Source: Lysinibacillus_B sp050613145 (lineage in GTDB: Bacteria; Bacillota; Bacilli; Bacillales_A; Planococcaceae). From it: 64,000 nt of DNA. The position numbers and the translations under genes are program-made. Where the stretch lies: the NCBI RefSeq assembly GCF_050613145.1, contig NZ_CP192507.1:1550001-1614000 (forward strand), in the 5' to 3' direction. How positions within the stretch are numbered: the first letter of the stretch is position 1; each line of letters begins with the position of its first letter. Under the pieces are notes generated by a model. It made no database searches. It was not told the origin of the DNA and was given only the letters and a program-made list of their open reading frames with translations. Below are positions 55,521-64,000 of this stretch, in pieces.

Positions 55521-55703
55521 ATGGATCCCTCCTTATCAAGCTTTATTAGAGTAGTACGTGTTTTCATCATATAAAAAAAGTTTTTTAGACGATGTGAGAA
55601 AAGTCACAGGGAGAGGGGGATTTTGTGAAAAAAGTGTGAAAATGTTGAAGTGTTTAAGAAATGAGAAGGGATTGCTGTAAGCAGTTTGGAAAATAACTTT
55701 GAA

Positions 55704-55736
55704 ACAAAAAAACACGCAAGCGGTTGCTTACGTGTT
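55704..55736 (-). terminator. Terminator after the CheX-like gene
   Basis: On the minus strand AACACG and AAG/CTT pairs form a hairpin followed by TTTTTTTG. It directly follows the stop. Confidence 0.75.
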
Positions 55737-56194
55737 TAATCTTCTTCGTCAATTGTCAGTAAAATGGTAATGTCGCCGATATCACTAATAGTAGCAGGTA
55801 ATTGAAAAGCATGGTGGAAACCGTATAGCTTCGTATTACCAACCATTACAGTAGGCGGTGTAATATCTAACTCAAGTTCATGTTGACCAGCGTGTGTACA
55901 AAGATTCCCTGCAATCATATTACCAAATTCCCCTGTAAATGATTCGAGCATTTCACCTTCAAGTGGCATACCAAACATACTTGAGCCAATACTGCCAAAT
56001 GTAGAAGGAGAGCCATCAATAATAATACGACCCTTTAAATCTCCTACAATTCCAATTAATACACCCATTTCCTCCTGAATATAAGGTTCTACTACAAGAG
56101 ATGGGGAGGTAACATTTATATTCATAGGTAAAATAGTTTGTAGTGCGTGAATCGTTCCATTTAAAATTGTTTGAATGTGCTTCGAAGTACTCAT
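55736..56194 (-). CDS. CheX-like chemotaxis phosphatase domain protein
   Basis: A 152-residue protein of the CheC/CheX/FliY group. The phosphatase motif Glu-x2-Asn is seen in GEFGNMIAGNL. The alternating beta strands GVLIGIVGDLKGRIII and ITILLTIDEE fit the CheX fold. These proteins remove phosphate from CheY. I start at the ATG at 56194, eight bases after AAAGGGGG. No other chemotaxis gene is adjacent, but a chemoreceptor is encoded at 8-10 kb. Confidence 0.8.
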   Translation of the reverse strand: MSTSKHIQTILNGTIHALQTILPMNINVTSPSLVVEPYIQEEMGVLIGIVGDLKGRIIIDGSPSTFGSIGSSMFGMPLEGEMLESFTGEFGNMIAGNLCTHAGQHELELDITPPTVMVGNTKLYGFHHAFQLPATISDIGDITILLTIDEED

Positions 56195-56463
56195 AACCTT
56201 ATCCCCCTTTTCTTGCTTTTTCCCCATGGTATCATAAGGAATTTATGTATGTACAGACTAAATATAGTAAGGTAATAAATAGAATATTCGATTTATTGCA
56301 TTTCTATCATGCAATTTCATGAAAATAGACAGATTTTAAAACAATAAATTAACAGAAAAATAGAAAAAAGTAGTGAATCGTGTAATTTTATAGCCGATTT
56401 TCAAGCTCATTCGTGTTACTATATGTTTATGACAAAAATAAGAACAAAGGGGCATTAGAAAGA

Positions 56464-59400
56464 ATGAATGCTTTAGAGCAACAAATTGAAGAGTTATTAC
56501 AACAATCTTCTATTCAATACACAATCTATGAACAAAACCACGACACAGAACGAATGGAGAAGCTGCATTTATTTGCCCGTAAGCTATTGCAAAAAGAATA
56601 TGTAATCGGTTTTGCCGGTCACTTTTCAGCAGGGAAGTCGAGCATGATCAACGCACTTTCCGGAGAAAACATTTTAGCGACAAGTCCAATTCCTACAAGT
56701 GCGAACATTGTAAAGGTGCATAAATCTGATGAAGATTTTGCGATTCTTTACTTGCACAATGAAAAGCCTGTTAAATTTGAAGCAGGATATGATATTAAAC
56801 AAGTAAAAGAATTAAGTAAAAATGGTGAGCTTGTATCTCAAATTGAAATAGGTCACTCTACATCTACTTTACCAGCTGGGGTAACAGTCATGGATACACC
56901 TGGGGTAGATTCAACAGATGACGCACATGCAATGAGTACAGAATCAGCATTACATATTGCCGATGTTGTGTTTTATACAATGGACTATAACCATGTTCAA
57001 TCTGAATTGAACTTCCAATTTACAAAGCAATTAATGAAATACAATGCAAATGTTTATTTAATCGTGAATCAGATCGATAAACACCGTGATGCAGAATTAT
57101 CCTTTGAGGACTTTAAACAGTCTGTTCACAATTCATTTGCGGCATGGGGCGTTTATCCAAAAGATATTTTCTTTACTTCATTAAAGGCAACAGATCATCC
57201 GCATAATGATTTTCCAAAAGTAAAGAAAATTGTCATGGATTCTATGGAAGATTGGCAGGAGCAGCTTGTGCTAACAGCGAAAAATACATTAGTGAAGTTG
57301 CATCATGAGCATGAGGCGTTTTTAGCGACTGAAAAAGAAGAGCGTTTTGAAACATCTGAAGAAGTATTATCTGAAGATGATTGGCAACACCGCGAGGATT
57401 TATTAGAACAGTATAATAAATTAACGACACAAACAGAATTATTCTCATATGAACAATGGACGGAGCGTTTTGAAGAGAAACGGAAAGATATTTTAGATAA
57501 TGCAGCGATTATTCCGGCTGATTTCCGTGAAAAGTTGCGTGCATATTTAGAATCACGCGCCGAAGGTTTTAAAGTCGGTGGTTTATTTACAGCGAAAAAG
57601 AAAACGGCCGAAGAAAAAGAACGTCGTGCACAAGATGTTAAAGATCAGTACCAAACGGTTTTACAATCACAAATCGTCGGTTTAATGAAGTCTTTAATGA
57701 AGCAAGCATTAAAAGATGTAGGTGCTTTAACGGATGCGCGTGCAGCAGAAGTTGATGCGCGTGAGTTTACGGTGCCGTTTTCAGTAATTGAAGATCAAGT
57801 ACAAGGAAATGTCATGGTAACAGGGGATGCCGTCTTAAACTTTGCAAACCGTGTAGCAGAAGCAACAAAACGTTTCTTCGTTCGTGACACAGATGCTTGG
57901 CTAAAAGAAATGCAGCCCGTTTTACAGCAAGTGGCACAAGAAGCAGCAGCACCGGTTCAGCTAAAAATTAATGCAATGAAAGATAAAATCCATGCGATTA
58001 AACAAATTCAAGCAATTGATGAACAGAAAGTATTCAGCGATCAGCAAATGAAGCAAAGCTCAAAAGAGACGCGTGCAGCTGCGAAAAATCAATTTGTGAA
58101 ATGGCAACAAGATTATGAAAAGGCATTAGCTGATATTCGTCCGTTCGATGAATCGATGCTTATACCAAAAGAGCAACAGCAAGAAGTATTTGAAGAAATG
58201 GCGCTAACGCAAGCGAGTTCATCTCATAATACGGAGGCAGTTGTTGGAAGTGCACTGAAAACTGCTCAAGCGGTAGGGAATGTTCAAGGCTTTAAAGAAG
58301 TAGCAAACTTCTTAACGAAAAAGGTAGAGCGTTTACAGAAAAAAGACTTCACAATTGCCTTATTCGGTGCATTTAGTGCGGGGAAATCGAGCTTTTCTAA
58401 CGCATTAATGGGCTCAAAGGTATTGCCTGTATCGCCAAACCCAACGACGGCAGCCATCAATAAAATCCGTCCAGTCACACCAGAGCATCCACACGAAACA
58501 GCAGATGTTCAATTAAAAACAGCCGCGCAACTTTTAGAAGATATTCAAGGCTCCTATGAAGCAATTGGTTTACGCGTTTCTTCATTAGACGAGGCATTCA
58601 ATCGTGCTGCAGAAGGATTAGCCGTGGAGTTAACAGATGAGCGTTTAAATGTGCATAAATCATTTATTCGAGCTTATTCAGAAGGCTACAATGAATTTAA
58701 AGAAAAGCTTGGCACAATCATTCGTGTTAATCGTGAAGACTTTGAGAAATTTGTTGCGCAAGAAAACAAATCATGTTTTGTTGATAATATCGATTTTTAC
58801 TTTGATTCACCGTTAACTCGTATGGGTGTCACATTAGTAGATACACCAGGAGCAGACTCGATTAATGCACGCCATACAGGGGTAGCGTTCGACTATATTC
58901 GAAATGCAGATGCGATTTTATTTATTACGTATTACAACCACGCGTTTGCAAAAGCAGACCGTGAATTCTTAATTCAGTTAGGGCGCGTAAAAGATGCGTT
59001 TGAGCTGGATAAAATGTTCTTCGTCGTAAATGCGATTGATTTAGCATCAACAGCAGAAGAAGCCGAAGAGGTAAAAGGGTATGTTCGTTCAGAATTACAA
59101 CGTTTTGGTATTCGTTTCCCTCGTCTATACGGCGTATCAAGTTTAATGGCGTTGAAGGAAAAGCAAGAGCAAGCCCACTTCGATTCGGGTATGGCACCAT
59201 TTGAAGATGCATTCCATCATTTCCTAAACGATGAGTTAATGGGTATTGCCGTACAAGCGTTACACGAGGAAGTAGAGAAGACACATGCACGTCTTCACGA
59301 TTTAATCGAACAAACAGAAGAGAACTTAAAGCGTAAAGATGAGCGTTTAGCGGAACTGACGCAGCTTGAGCAACATGTGCGTAACACATATAGCGCAACA

Positions 59401-60075
59401 AATACCGCGATGCTTGAGTCGGATACAAAGCAAGAGCTTGATGAATTATTGTACTACGTAATGCAACGTGTGTACTATCGTTATCCAGATTTCTTCCGTG
59501 AAAGCTATAACCCGTCAACATTTGCACAAATGTCAACACAACAAGCATTAGATACGGCGTTAAAAGAAGTATTACAAGCGTTAAGTTTTGATTTTTCACA
59601 GGAAATGCGTGTAACAAACTTCCGTTTAGCACAGTTTGTAGAAAAGAAAATGAAAGAACGCTTTAAAGAAGATGCACAAAACTTAAAAGAGTTTAACCAT
59701 AGCTTCTCGTTTTTAGCTTATGAGTCAGAAGAGCCTAGCATTTTAGACTTCGTAGGACCATTTAGTAATCGTGAGAAGTACGCGAGCGTAAAATCGTATT
59801 ATAAAAATCAAAAAGCGTTCTTTGAGAAAAATGAGAAAGAACAGCTAAAAGAAGCACTGGAAAACTTAACAAAACCAGATGCACAACAATATGTAGAAGA
59901 TGAAAAGAACCGCCTGCAAGATTGGGCAATGCGTTTCATTGCACAGGAAGCAGAAGGTTTACGTCTGCACCTGTTTGGACAAGCACTTGAACAAATCGAA
60001 ACAGAGCGCATGCTACTGCAAGAAGAAAGCCGTCTTGCAACGTGGAAAGAAATTTATGCACAACTTCAAAAATAA
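56464..60075 (+). CDS. dynA: Double-headed bacterial dynamin DynA
   Basis: A 1203-residue large GTPase made of two fused dynamin-like halves, as in B. subtilis DynA (YpbR, 1193 residues), which fuses membranes and protects against membrane damage. First half: G1 GHFSAGKSS at 52-60, then DTPG and NQID. Second half: G1 GAFSAGKSS near 640, VDTPGADS and VNAID. Both are followed by long helical stalk regions. I start at the ATG at 56464 because the upstream 17 codons overlap promoter-like DNA. The rhodanese gene follows after 12 bases. Confidence 0.93.
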   Translation: MNALEQQIEELLQQSSIQYTIYEQNHDTERMEKLHLFARKLLQKEYVIGFAGHFSAGKSSMINALSGENILATSPIPTSANIVKVHKSDEDFAILYLHNEKPVKFEAGYDIKQVKELSKNGELVSQIEIGHSTSTLPAGVTVMDTPGVDSTDDAHAMSTESALHIADVVFYTMDYNHVQSELNFQFTKQLMKYNANVYLIVNQIDKHRDAELSFEDFKQSVHNSFAAWGVYPKDIFFTSLKATDHPHNDFPKVKKIVMDSMEDWQEQLVLTAKNTLVKLHHEHEAFLATEKEERFETSEEVLSEDDWQHREDLLEQYNKLTTQTELFSYEQWTERFEEKRKDILDNAAIIPADFREKLRAYLESRAEGFKVGGLFTAKKKTAEEKERRAQDVKDQYQTVLQSQIVGLMKSLMKQALKDVGALTDARAAEVDAREFTVPFSVIEDQVQGNVMVTGDAVLNFANRVAEATKRFFVRDTDAWLKEMQPVLQQVAQEAAAPVQLKINAMKDKIHAIKQIQAIDEQKVFSDQQMKQSSKETRAAAKNQFVKWQQDYEKALADIRPFDESMLIPKEQQQEVFEEMALTQASSSHNTEAVVGSALKTAQAVGNVQGFKEVANFLTKKVERLQKKDFTIALFGAFSAGKSSFSNALMGSKVLPVSPNPTTAAINKIRPVTPEHPHETADVQLKTAAQLLEDIQGSYEAIGLRVSSLDEAFNRAAEGLAVELTDERLNVHKSFIRAYSEGYNEFKEKLGTIIRVNREDFEKFVAQENKSCFVDNIDFYFDSPLTRMGVTLVDTPGADSINARHTGVAFDYIRNADAILFITYYNHAFAKADREFLIQLGRVKDAFELDKMFFVVNAIDLASTAEEAEEVKGYVRSELQRFGIRFPRLYGVSSLMALKEKQEQAHFDSGMAPFEDAFHHFLNDELMGIAVQALHEEVEKTHARLHDLIEQTEENLKRKDERLAELTQLEQHVRNTYSATNTAMLESDTKQELDELLYYVMQRVYYRYPDFFRESYNPSTFAQMSTQQALDTALKEVLQALSFDFSQEMRVTNFRLAQFVEKKMKERFKEDAQNLKEFNHSFSFLAYESEEPSILDFVGPFSNREKYASVKSYYKNQKAFFEKNEKEQLKEALENLTKPDAQQYVEDEKNRLQDWAMRFIAQEAEGLRLHLFGQALEQIETERMLLQEESRLATWKEIYAQLQK

Positions 60076-60087
60076 GGAGTGGCTCAA

Positions 60088-60894
60088 ATGACAAATGTAT
60101 TTGTAACGGTAGATCAAGTAGAAACACCTGCGCGTTTTATTGATGTACGTTTTAATTTAATGGACAACAATGAAGGGCGTACACAATACGAAAAAGAGCA
60201 TGTGGCAGGGGCCGTTTATTTTGATTTGGAAAGAGACTTATCGGACATGTCAAAACAAGATGGTCGTCATCCAATGCCAGAAAAAGAGCAACTTATTGAA
60301 TTATTTGAGCATGTTGGCTTACATTTAGCAGATCGTATTTATATTTATGATCAAGGGGGAGCACCTTTTGCTCCTCGTGCTTGGTGGATGTTGAAATATG
60401 CTGGATTTGAAAATGTCTCCATCGTAAATGGCGGATTTGAAGCATTAAAAAATGCAGGATATGCTACGACATCGAATAAAGAATCATTTGATCGTTCGAG
60501 TATTACACCGAATTGGCAAGAGGACATCTATGCTGATCGTGAATATGTAAAGGCGATTACGGAAGGTGCAAAAGATGCGGTATTGCTAGATGCACGCGCG
60601 GCCATTCGTTACCGTGGGGAGCAAGAGCCACTGGATCCGGTAGCTGGTCATATCCCAACGGCGAAGAATTTTGACTGGGAGCAAGTAAAAGACGGCACTC
60701 ACCTTGTTGTAACAGATGTGTTAAAGCAGGCTGTACCAACGGATCAAGAAGTAGTCGTTTACTGTGGCTCAGGTGTTACTGCTTCCCCATTATATACAGT
60801 ATTAAAAGAAGCAGGCTATAATCGTGTAAAATTATATGTCGGTAGTTATAGCGATTGGATTACAAAGTATGCTATAGCAACAGGTGAAGAATAG
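60088..60894 (+). CDS. Thiosulfate/3-mercaptopyruvate sulfurtransferase
   Basis: A tandem rhodanese of 268 residues. The N-terminal domain (about 1-125) is inactive-like and the C-terminal domain (about 145-265) carries the active Cys226 in VVYCGSGVTAS. The loop CGSGVT is typical of mercaptopyruvate-type sulfurtransferases. AAGGAG lies eight bases before the ATG at 60088. It is probably co-transcribed with dynA and ends at a clear hairpin. Confidence 0.88.
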   Translation: MTNVFVTVDQVETPARFIDVRFNLMDNNEGRTQYEKEHVAGAVYFDLERDLSDMSKQDGRHPMPEKEQLIELFEHVGLHLADRIYIYDQGGAPFAPRAWWMLKYAGFENVSIVNGGFEALKNAGYATTSNKESFDRSSITPNWQEDIYADREYVKAITEGAKDAVLLDARAAIRYRGEQEPLDPVAGHIPTAKNFDWEQVKDGTHLVVTDVLKQAVPTDQEVVVYCGSGVTASPLYTVLKEAGYNRVKLYVGSYSDWITKYAIATGEE

Positions 60895-60897
60895 TAG

Positions 60898-60930
60898 ATA
60901 GGCGAAATCACGAATGATTTCGCCTATTTA
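60898..60930 (+). terminator. Terminator after the sulfurtransferase gene
   Basis: A perfect 13-bp stem ATAGGCGAAATCA / TGATTTCGCCTAT with a 4-base loop, then TTATATT. Confidence 0.75.
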
Positions 60931-60948
60931 TATTAAGGCGGGGGAGAA

Positions 60949-61983
60949 ATGAAAGTACGCGATAGGGGCATAACCATTGGAAATTTCCCAATTGGAACAA
61001 AAAACTGCATTACAGATGTAGCGGGTGTAAAAGTAGGGCATGTTACATTGCAATATCCGTTAGAACATGGAGGGGCGGTATGTACCGGTGTCACAGCGAT
61101 ATTACCACATGGAGGAAATTTATTTACAGAAAAAGTGACAGCAGCAAGCTATGTTTTGAACGGTTTTGGTAAAACAACAGGACTTATTCAAATGGACGAA
61201 CTTGGCGTAATCGAATCCCCCATTATGCTAACAAATACATTTGCTGTCCCAGTTGTAACTAATGGTACACTGATGTATATGCTTGATCAAAATAAAGAGA
61301 TTGGGCATACGACAGGAACGATTAATATCGTCGTCGGTGAGTGTAATGATAGTCAATTAAACTCGATTCGTACATTACCAGTTGAACCGAAGCATGCCGT
61401 CGAAGCAATTGAGACAGCCTCAGATCGACCAACTGCTGAAGGCGCAGTTGGTGCAGGTACAGGGATGGTATGCTTTGGCTACAAAGGGGGCATCGGCTCA
61501 TCTTCACGAATTGTGGAGCATGCAGAAGGGGAATTTAAAGTTGGTTGCTTAGTATTAACGAACTTTGGAAAGAAAGAAGAGCTTCAGCGGGAGAAGTATG
61601 GATTGTACGTAGATAATGAACCTTCAAAACGGCCTAATGATGGCTCGATTATGATTATTTTCGCTACGGATGCCCCTGTATCGAGTCGTCAATTGAAGCG
61701 AATGATTAAACGCTGTGGTATTGGGCTAGGGAGAACTGGTAGTCATTTTAGCCATGGTAGTGGTGACATCGTGATTGGCTTTACGACAGCTTATAAAATC
61801 CCTCATTTTACGGATGATTTATTCGAAACAAGACAGCAAATTCGAGATGACCATCCAGTGATGAATGAATTATGTACTGCAGCTGCAGAGGTGACAGAAG
61901 AAGCCATTTTAAATTCATTATCACAAGCAGTTGACACAACGGGGCGTAATGGGACCACTGTGAAGGCGCTACGATTCAAGTAA
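60949..61983 (+). CDS. P1-family aminopeptidase (DmpA-like, self-cleaving)
   Basis: A 344-residue N-terminal-nucleophile hydrolase of family S58. The start GITIGNFPIGTKNCITDVAG and the block GAVGAGTGM are typical. The self-cleavage site should be Gly232-Ser233 within NDGSIMIIFATDAP, freeing Ser233 as nucleophile. Relatives release N-terminal amino acids from small peptides or amides, sometimes D-residues. GGCGGGGGAG precedes the ATG. The PhzF-like gene follows after 22 bases, probably in the same transcript. Confidence 0.85.
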   Translation: MKVRDRGITIGNFPIGTKNCITDVAGVKVGHVTLQYPLEHGGAVCTGVTAILPHGGNLFTEKVTAASYVLNGFGKTTGLIQMDELGVIESPIMLTNTFAVPVVTNGTLMYMLDQNKEIGHTTGTINIVVGECNDSQLNSIRTLPVEPKHAVEAIETASDRPTAEGAVGAGTGMVCFGYKGGIGSSSRIVEHAEGEFKVGCLVLTNFGKKEELQREKYGLYVDNEPSKRPNDGSIMIIFATDAPVSSRQLKRMIKRCGIGLGRTGSHFSHGSGDIVIGFTTAYKIPHFTDDLFETRQQIRDDHPVMNELCTAAAEVTEEAILNSLSQAVDTTGRNGTTVKALRFK

Positions 61984-62005
61984 CTTATTTATGTGGAGGT
62001 TTGTT

Positions 62006-62884
62006 ATGAAAGAAGAAAAAGTATTACATATCGACGCATTTAGTACAAAGCCGAATAAAGGAAATCCAGCGGGGGTTGTATTAAATGGGCAGGATTACAC
62101 AGAAGTAGAAATGCAATTGATTGCAAAAGAAGTAGGGTTTAGTGAGACAGCCTTTGTGCTACCATCGGAAGTAGCAGATTACCGTATCCGTTTCTTTACG
62201 CCAGGTTTTGAGGCGAATTTGTGTGGACATGCAACAATCGGAACAGTTTTTGCGATGAAAGAAGCAGGGATGATTGAACAAAATCGCTTTTCAATTGAGA
62301 CAAAGGCAGGTATATTACCGATTGAAGTAAAAGAGGAAGAGGGGCAAATACTCATTACGATGCAACAAGCCGCTCCTGAATTTATCCCATTTGAAGGCTC
62401 TATGGCGGAATTAGCAGCTTCTATTGGACTAGGTGTGGATGAACTCGATGAACGCTATCCTGTCATGTATGGTAGTACTGGTAACTGGACATTGATTGTA
62501 CCGATTAAGAAACTAGAAAGCTTTCCAAAAATGCAGCCACATCAAGAGAAGTTTCCAGCGCTAACCCCTGCAAAGCCAAATGTATCAATTCATCCATTAT
62601 GCTTAGAAGTATATGATGCTGAAAGTACGATGCATGGTCGTCATTTTTCTTCCCCATCTGCTGGCATACTGGAAGACTCAGTAACAGGAACGGCTTCAGG
62701 TGTGATGGGTGCATATTATAAACAATTTATAAAGCCAGATCTCATGCTTCCTGCAACATTAATTGTAGAACAAGGCCATGAAATGAATAAAGACGGAAAA
62801 GTATATGTGCATGTAAATGAAGGTATATCTATTTCCATTTCAGGAACCGCTGTATTTTCAGGAGAAATAGTAGTAACGATTTAA
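62006..62884 (+). CDS. PhzF-family isomerase/epimerase-like protein
   Basis: A 292-residue protein with the two-lobed diaminopimelate-epimerase fold of PhzF. It has GNPAGVV at 19-25, the catalytic Glu47 in GFSETAFV, and CGHATIG. Most relatives outside phenazine clusters have unknown substrates, and no phenazine genes are present. The ATG at 62006 lies six bases after GTGGAGG. It follows the P1 peptidase, and a LysR-type regulator lies downstream on the other strand and may control both. Confidence 0.83.
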   Translation: MKEEKVLHIDAFSTKPNKGNPAGVVLNGQDYTEVEMQLIAKEVGFSETAFVLPSEVADYRIRFFTPGFEANLCGHATIGTVFAMKEAGMIEQNRFSIETKAGILPIEVKEEEGQILITMQQAAPEFIPFEGSMAELAASIGLGVDELDERYPVMYGSTGNWTLIVPIKKLESFPKMQPHQEKFPALTPAKPNVSIHPLCLEVYDAESTMHGRHFSSPSAGILEDSVTGTASGVMGAYYKQFIKPDLMLPATLIVEQGHEMNKDGKVYVHVNEGISISISGTAVFSGEIVVTI

Positions 62885-62908
62885 ATGTTTGACTGGTTTA
62901 AGTTCTAC

Positions 62909-63454
62909 TTAAAACTCGTAATGAGTAAAAAAATATCGGGTTAATAGTAAAAGATATCAAACGAAGGCATATTCATAGCCTCCGCGCTTTGCCACAGCCT
63001 ACACAGGAGCTAAAACAGGCGCGGCCTGTTTGGATCTCCTGTTCCTGCTCCTGACGTTGCACTTTCGTCGCAAAGAAAATCTTGGCTCCTGCGGCTATGG
63101 CGCGCTACGGCAAAAGTGAATACTTCTCGATATACTAGAAAAACATTTCTCTTCTCTAAAAGAAACTACTTTCTTTCCATTTGCAAATATAATTGCTCAA
63201 CCTCTATTGTAATTAAGGAGAATCTTTCTTTATTTTTAGCAACTGATTATTGTATTCAACAATAGTTACTTGTAGCGGAGGCACGAGCGTGTAGCTGACG
63301 GCATACGCCTTTCGCTACAGAGCAATGTTTTTCTGCACCGGAAGTGAAGTGGCAGGTGCAAAGCTTCCTACGGGAAAAGCGAGTGCCGGAGCGGAAAGCA
63401 ACGGTTATTTAAATGGTAATATATGTTTTGGGATTTGCTCATTATAAGTTAAAA
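62909..63454. mobile_element. MITE-like element copy II, the most complete short form
   Basis: The element spans 62915-63448 (534 bp). Ends CTCGTAATGAGTAAA and TTTGCTCATTATAAG are inverted repeats (12 of 15 bases), each flanked by TTAAAA as a 6-bp direct repeat. Module B is at about 62976-63111, the linker at 63112-63264, and module A at about 63265-63407, the latter with a large internal deletion compared with copy I. Module B can fold on itself: AACAGGC/GCCTGTT at its centre, and CACAGCC with GGAGC words near both ends. It fills the gap between the PhzF-like and LysR genes and carries no gene. Confidence 0.75.
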
Positions 63455-63457
63455 ATA

Positions 63458-63488
63458 AGTGTAGACAAAGTTTAACTTTGTCTACACT
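63458..63488. terminator. Bidirectional terminator at the LysR gene end
   Basis: A perfect 13-bp stem AGTGTAGACAAAG / CTTTGTCTACACT with a 5-base loop; CTTTTTT on one strand and TTATTTTT on the other. The LysR stop is five bases away. Confidence 0.8.
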
Positions 63489-63493
63489 CTTTT

Positions 63494-64000
63494 TTAATCT
63501 ATAATATGAAAGTAATCTTTTACAATGTCAATGTAGTGTTGCATGGCAAGTGGTAAGTGGCGGTGACGCAAGTATGTTAAATAGACGGAACGATGTAGTA
63601 GTGGGTGATGAATGTTTCGTTGTACGATCGAATTAGCAGTCGGTCCTTGTAAATAACTTTCAGGTAAAATCGTAATCCCTAAATTCCCTCGTACAAGTGA
63701 GACGGCTGTTTCGAAATGCTCCACTTCGTAATAGATGTTGGGATTAATATTTTCTGCATGAAAGGCGGTTAAAATATCTTTTCTAGATTGAAATCCTTCA
63801 GCACAAATAATAAAGGGCTCATTTTTTAAATCAGCTAGTGTTAAATGCTCCTTTTCGGCGAGTGGATGTTCTTTCGGAAACACGATGACGAGTGGTTCGT
63901 CGTATAATTTAATCGCTGCTACGGCATCATCTTCCACTTGTTGGTTTGTAATATTCACATGTGTATGCTGTGTTTTTAAAGATTTTTTAACTTCTACTGC
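63494..64000 (-). CDS. LysR-type regulator, C-terminal part
   Basis: The gene continues beyond the window: the minus-strand frame is open to base 64000. The visible residues match the second half of a LysR effector-binding domain, with LVIVFPKEHPLAEKEHLTLADL, EPFIICAEGF and a late VRGNLGITILPESY segment. The DNA-binding N-terminus is outside. It may regulate the PhzF-like and peptidase genes, but only position suggests this. The GTG at 63958 is not the true start. Confidence 0.8.
   Translation of the reverse strand, partial: AVEVKKSLKTQHTHVNITNQQVEDDAVAAIKLYDEPLVIVFPKEHPLAEKEHLTLADLKNEPFIICAEGFQSRKDILTAFHAENINPNIYYEVEHFETAVSLVRGNLGITILPESYLQGPTANSIVQRNIHHPLLHRSVYLTYLRHRHLPLAMQHYIDIVKDYFHIID

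Noticed and set aside
58925..59632. 235-residue minus-strand frame within dynA
   Set aside because: It lies entirely opposite the second GTPase half of DynA, whose motifs are well conserved, and has no ribosome site.

Overview
The window reads as chromosomal DNA of a low-GC, Gram-positive, spore-former-type Bacillales, most likely Planococcaceae (Solibacillus or Lysinibacillus type). The reasons are the AT-rich codon use, strong AGGAGG-type ribosome sites, frequent TTG/GTG starts, and a long block that keeps the Bacillus subtilis order dinG, ypmB, aspB, asnS, dnaD, nth, ypoC, ponA, recU, yppE, yprA/mrfA, yprB/mrfB, gpsB, rnpB, ypsC, ypvA. The genus is an inference; there is no rRNA here to settle it.

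Layout. 1-9.9 kb: mixed single genes (RNase H-like protein cut by the window edge, acyl-CoA thioesterase, small secreted protein, PfkB sugar kinase, DUF423 protein, dihydrolipoyl dehydrogenase-like flavoprotein, DUF218 protein, GT2-GtrA glycosyltransferase, chemoreceptor), plus a strong candidate for an unassigned small RNA at about 7.88-8.04 kb. 10-32.3 kb: the conserved housekeeping block for DNA repair and recombination (DinG, Nth, RecU, MrfA, MrfB, YpvA), replication initiation (DnaD), wall synthesis and division (PBP1, GpsB), Asp/Asn metabolism, and RNase P RNA. A PAS-GGDEF-EAL gene sits between rnpB and ypsC. 32.6-48.1 kb: an accessory block with a very large MalT/BTAD-type regulator, an IS110 transposase, a branched-chain-amino-acid-type ABC importer, and a tightly overlapping set of KAS III-like enzyme, alpha/beta hydrolase, short-chain dehydrogenase and acyl-CoA ligase. 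This looks like uptake and CoA-dependent processing of an unknown carboxylic acid. 48.4-64 kb: zinc-ribbon protein, second GGDEF-EAL protein, M32 carboxypeptidase, a ba3-type cytochrome oxidase operon including a 40-residue subunit IIa, CheX-like protein, the double dynamin DynA, a rhodanese, a P1-family peptidase, PhzF-like protein and the end of a LysR regulator.

The most notable non-coding feature is a family of four MITE-like elements (about 0.53-0.79 kb uninterrupted). They have 15-bp terminal inverted repeats of the type CTCGTAATGAGCAAA, and three of the four are flanked by 6-bp direct repeats that look like target-site duplications. Each carries two GC-rich modules (here called A and B) joined by an AT-rich linker, with copy-specific internal deletions. 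One copy is split by about 1.9 kb containing the IS110 element. All calls are from reading the sequence; no database search was possible.
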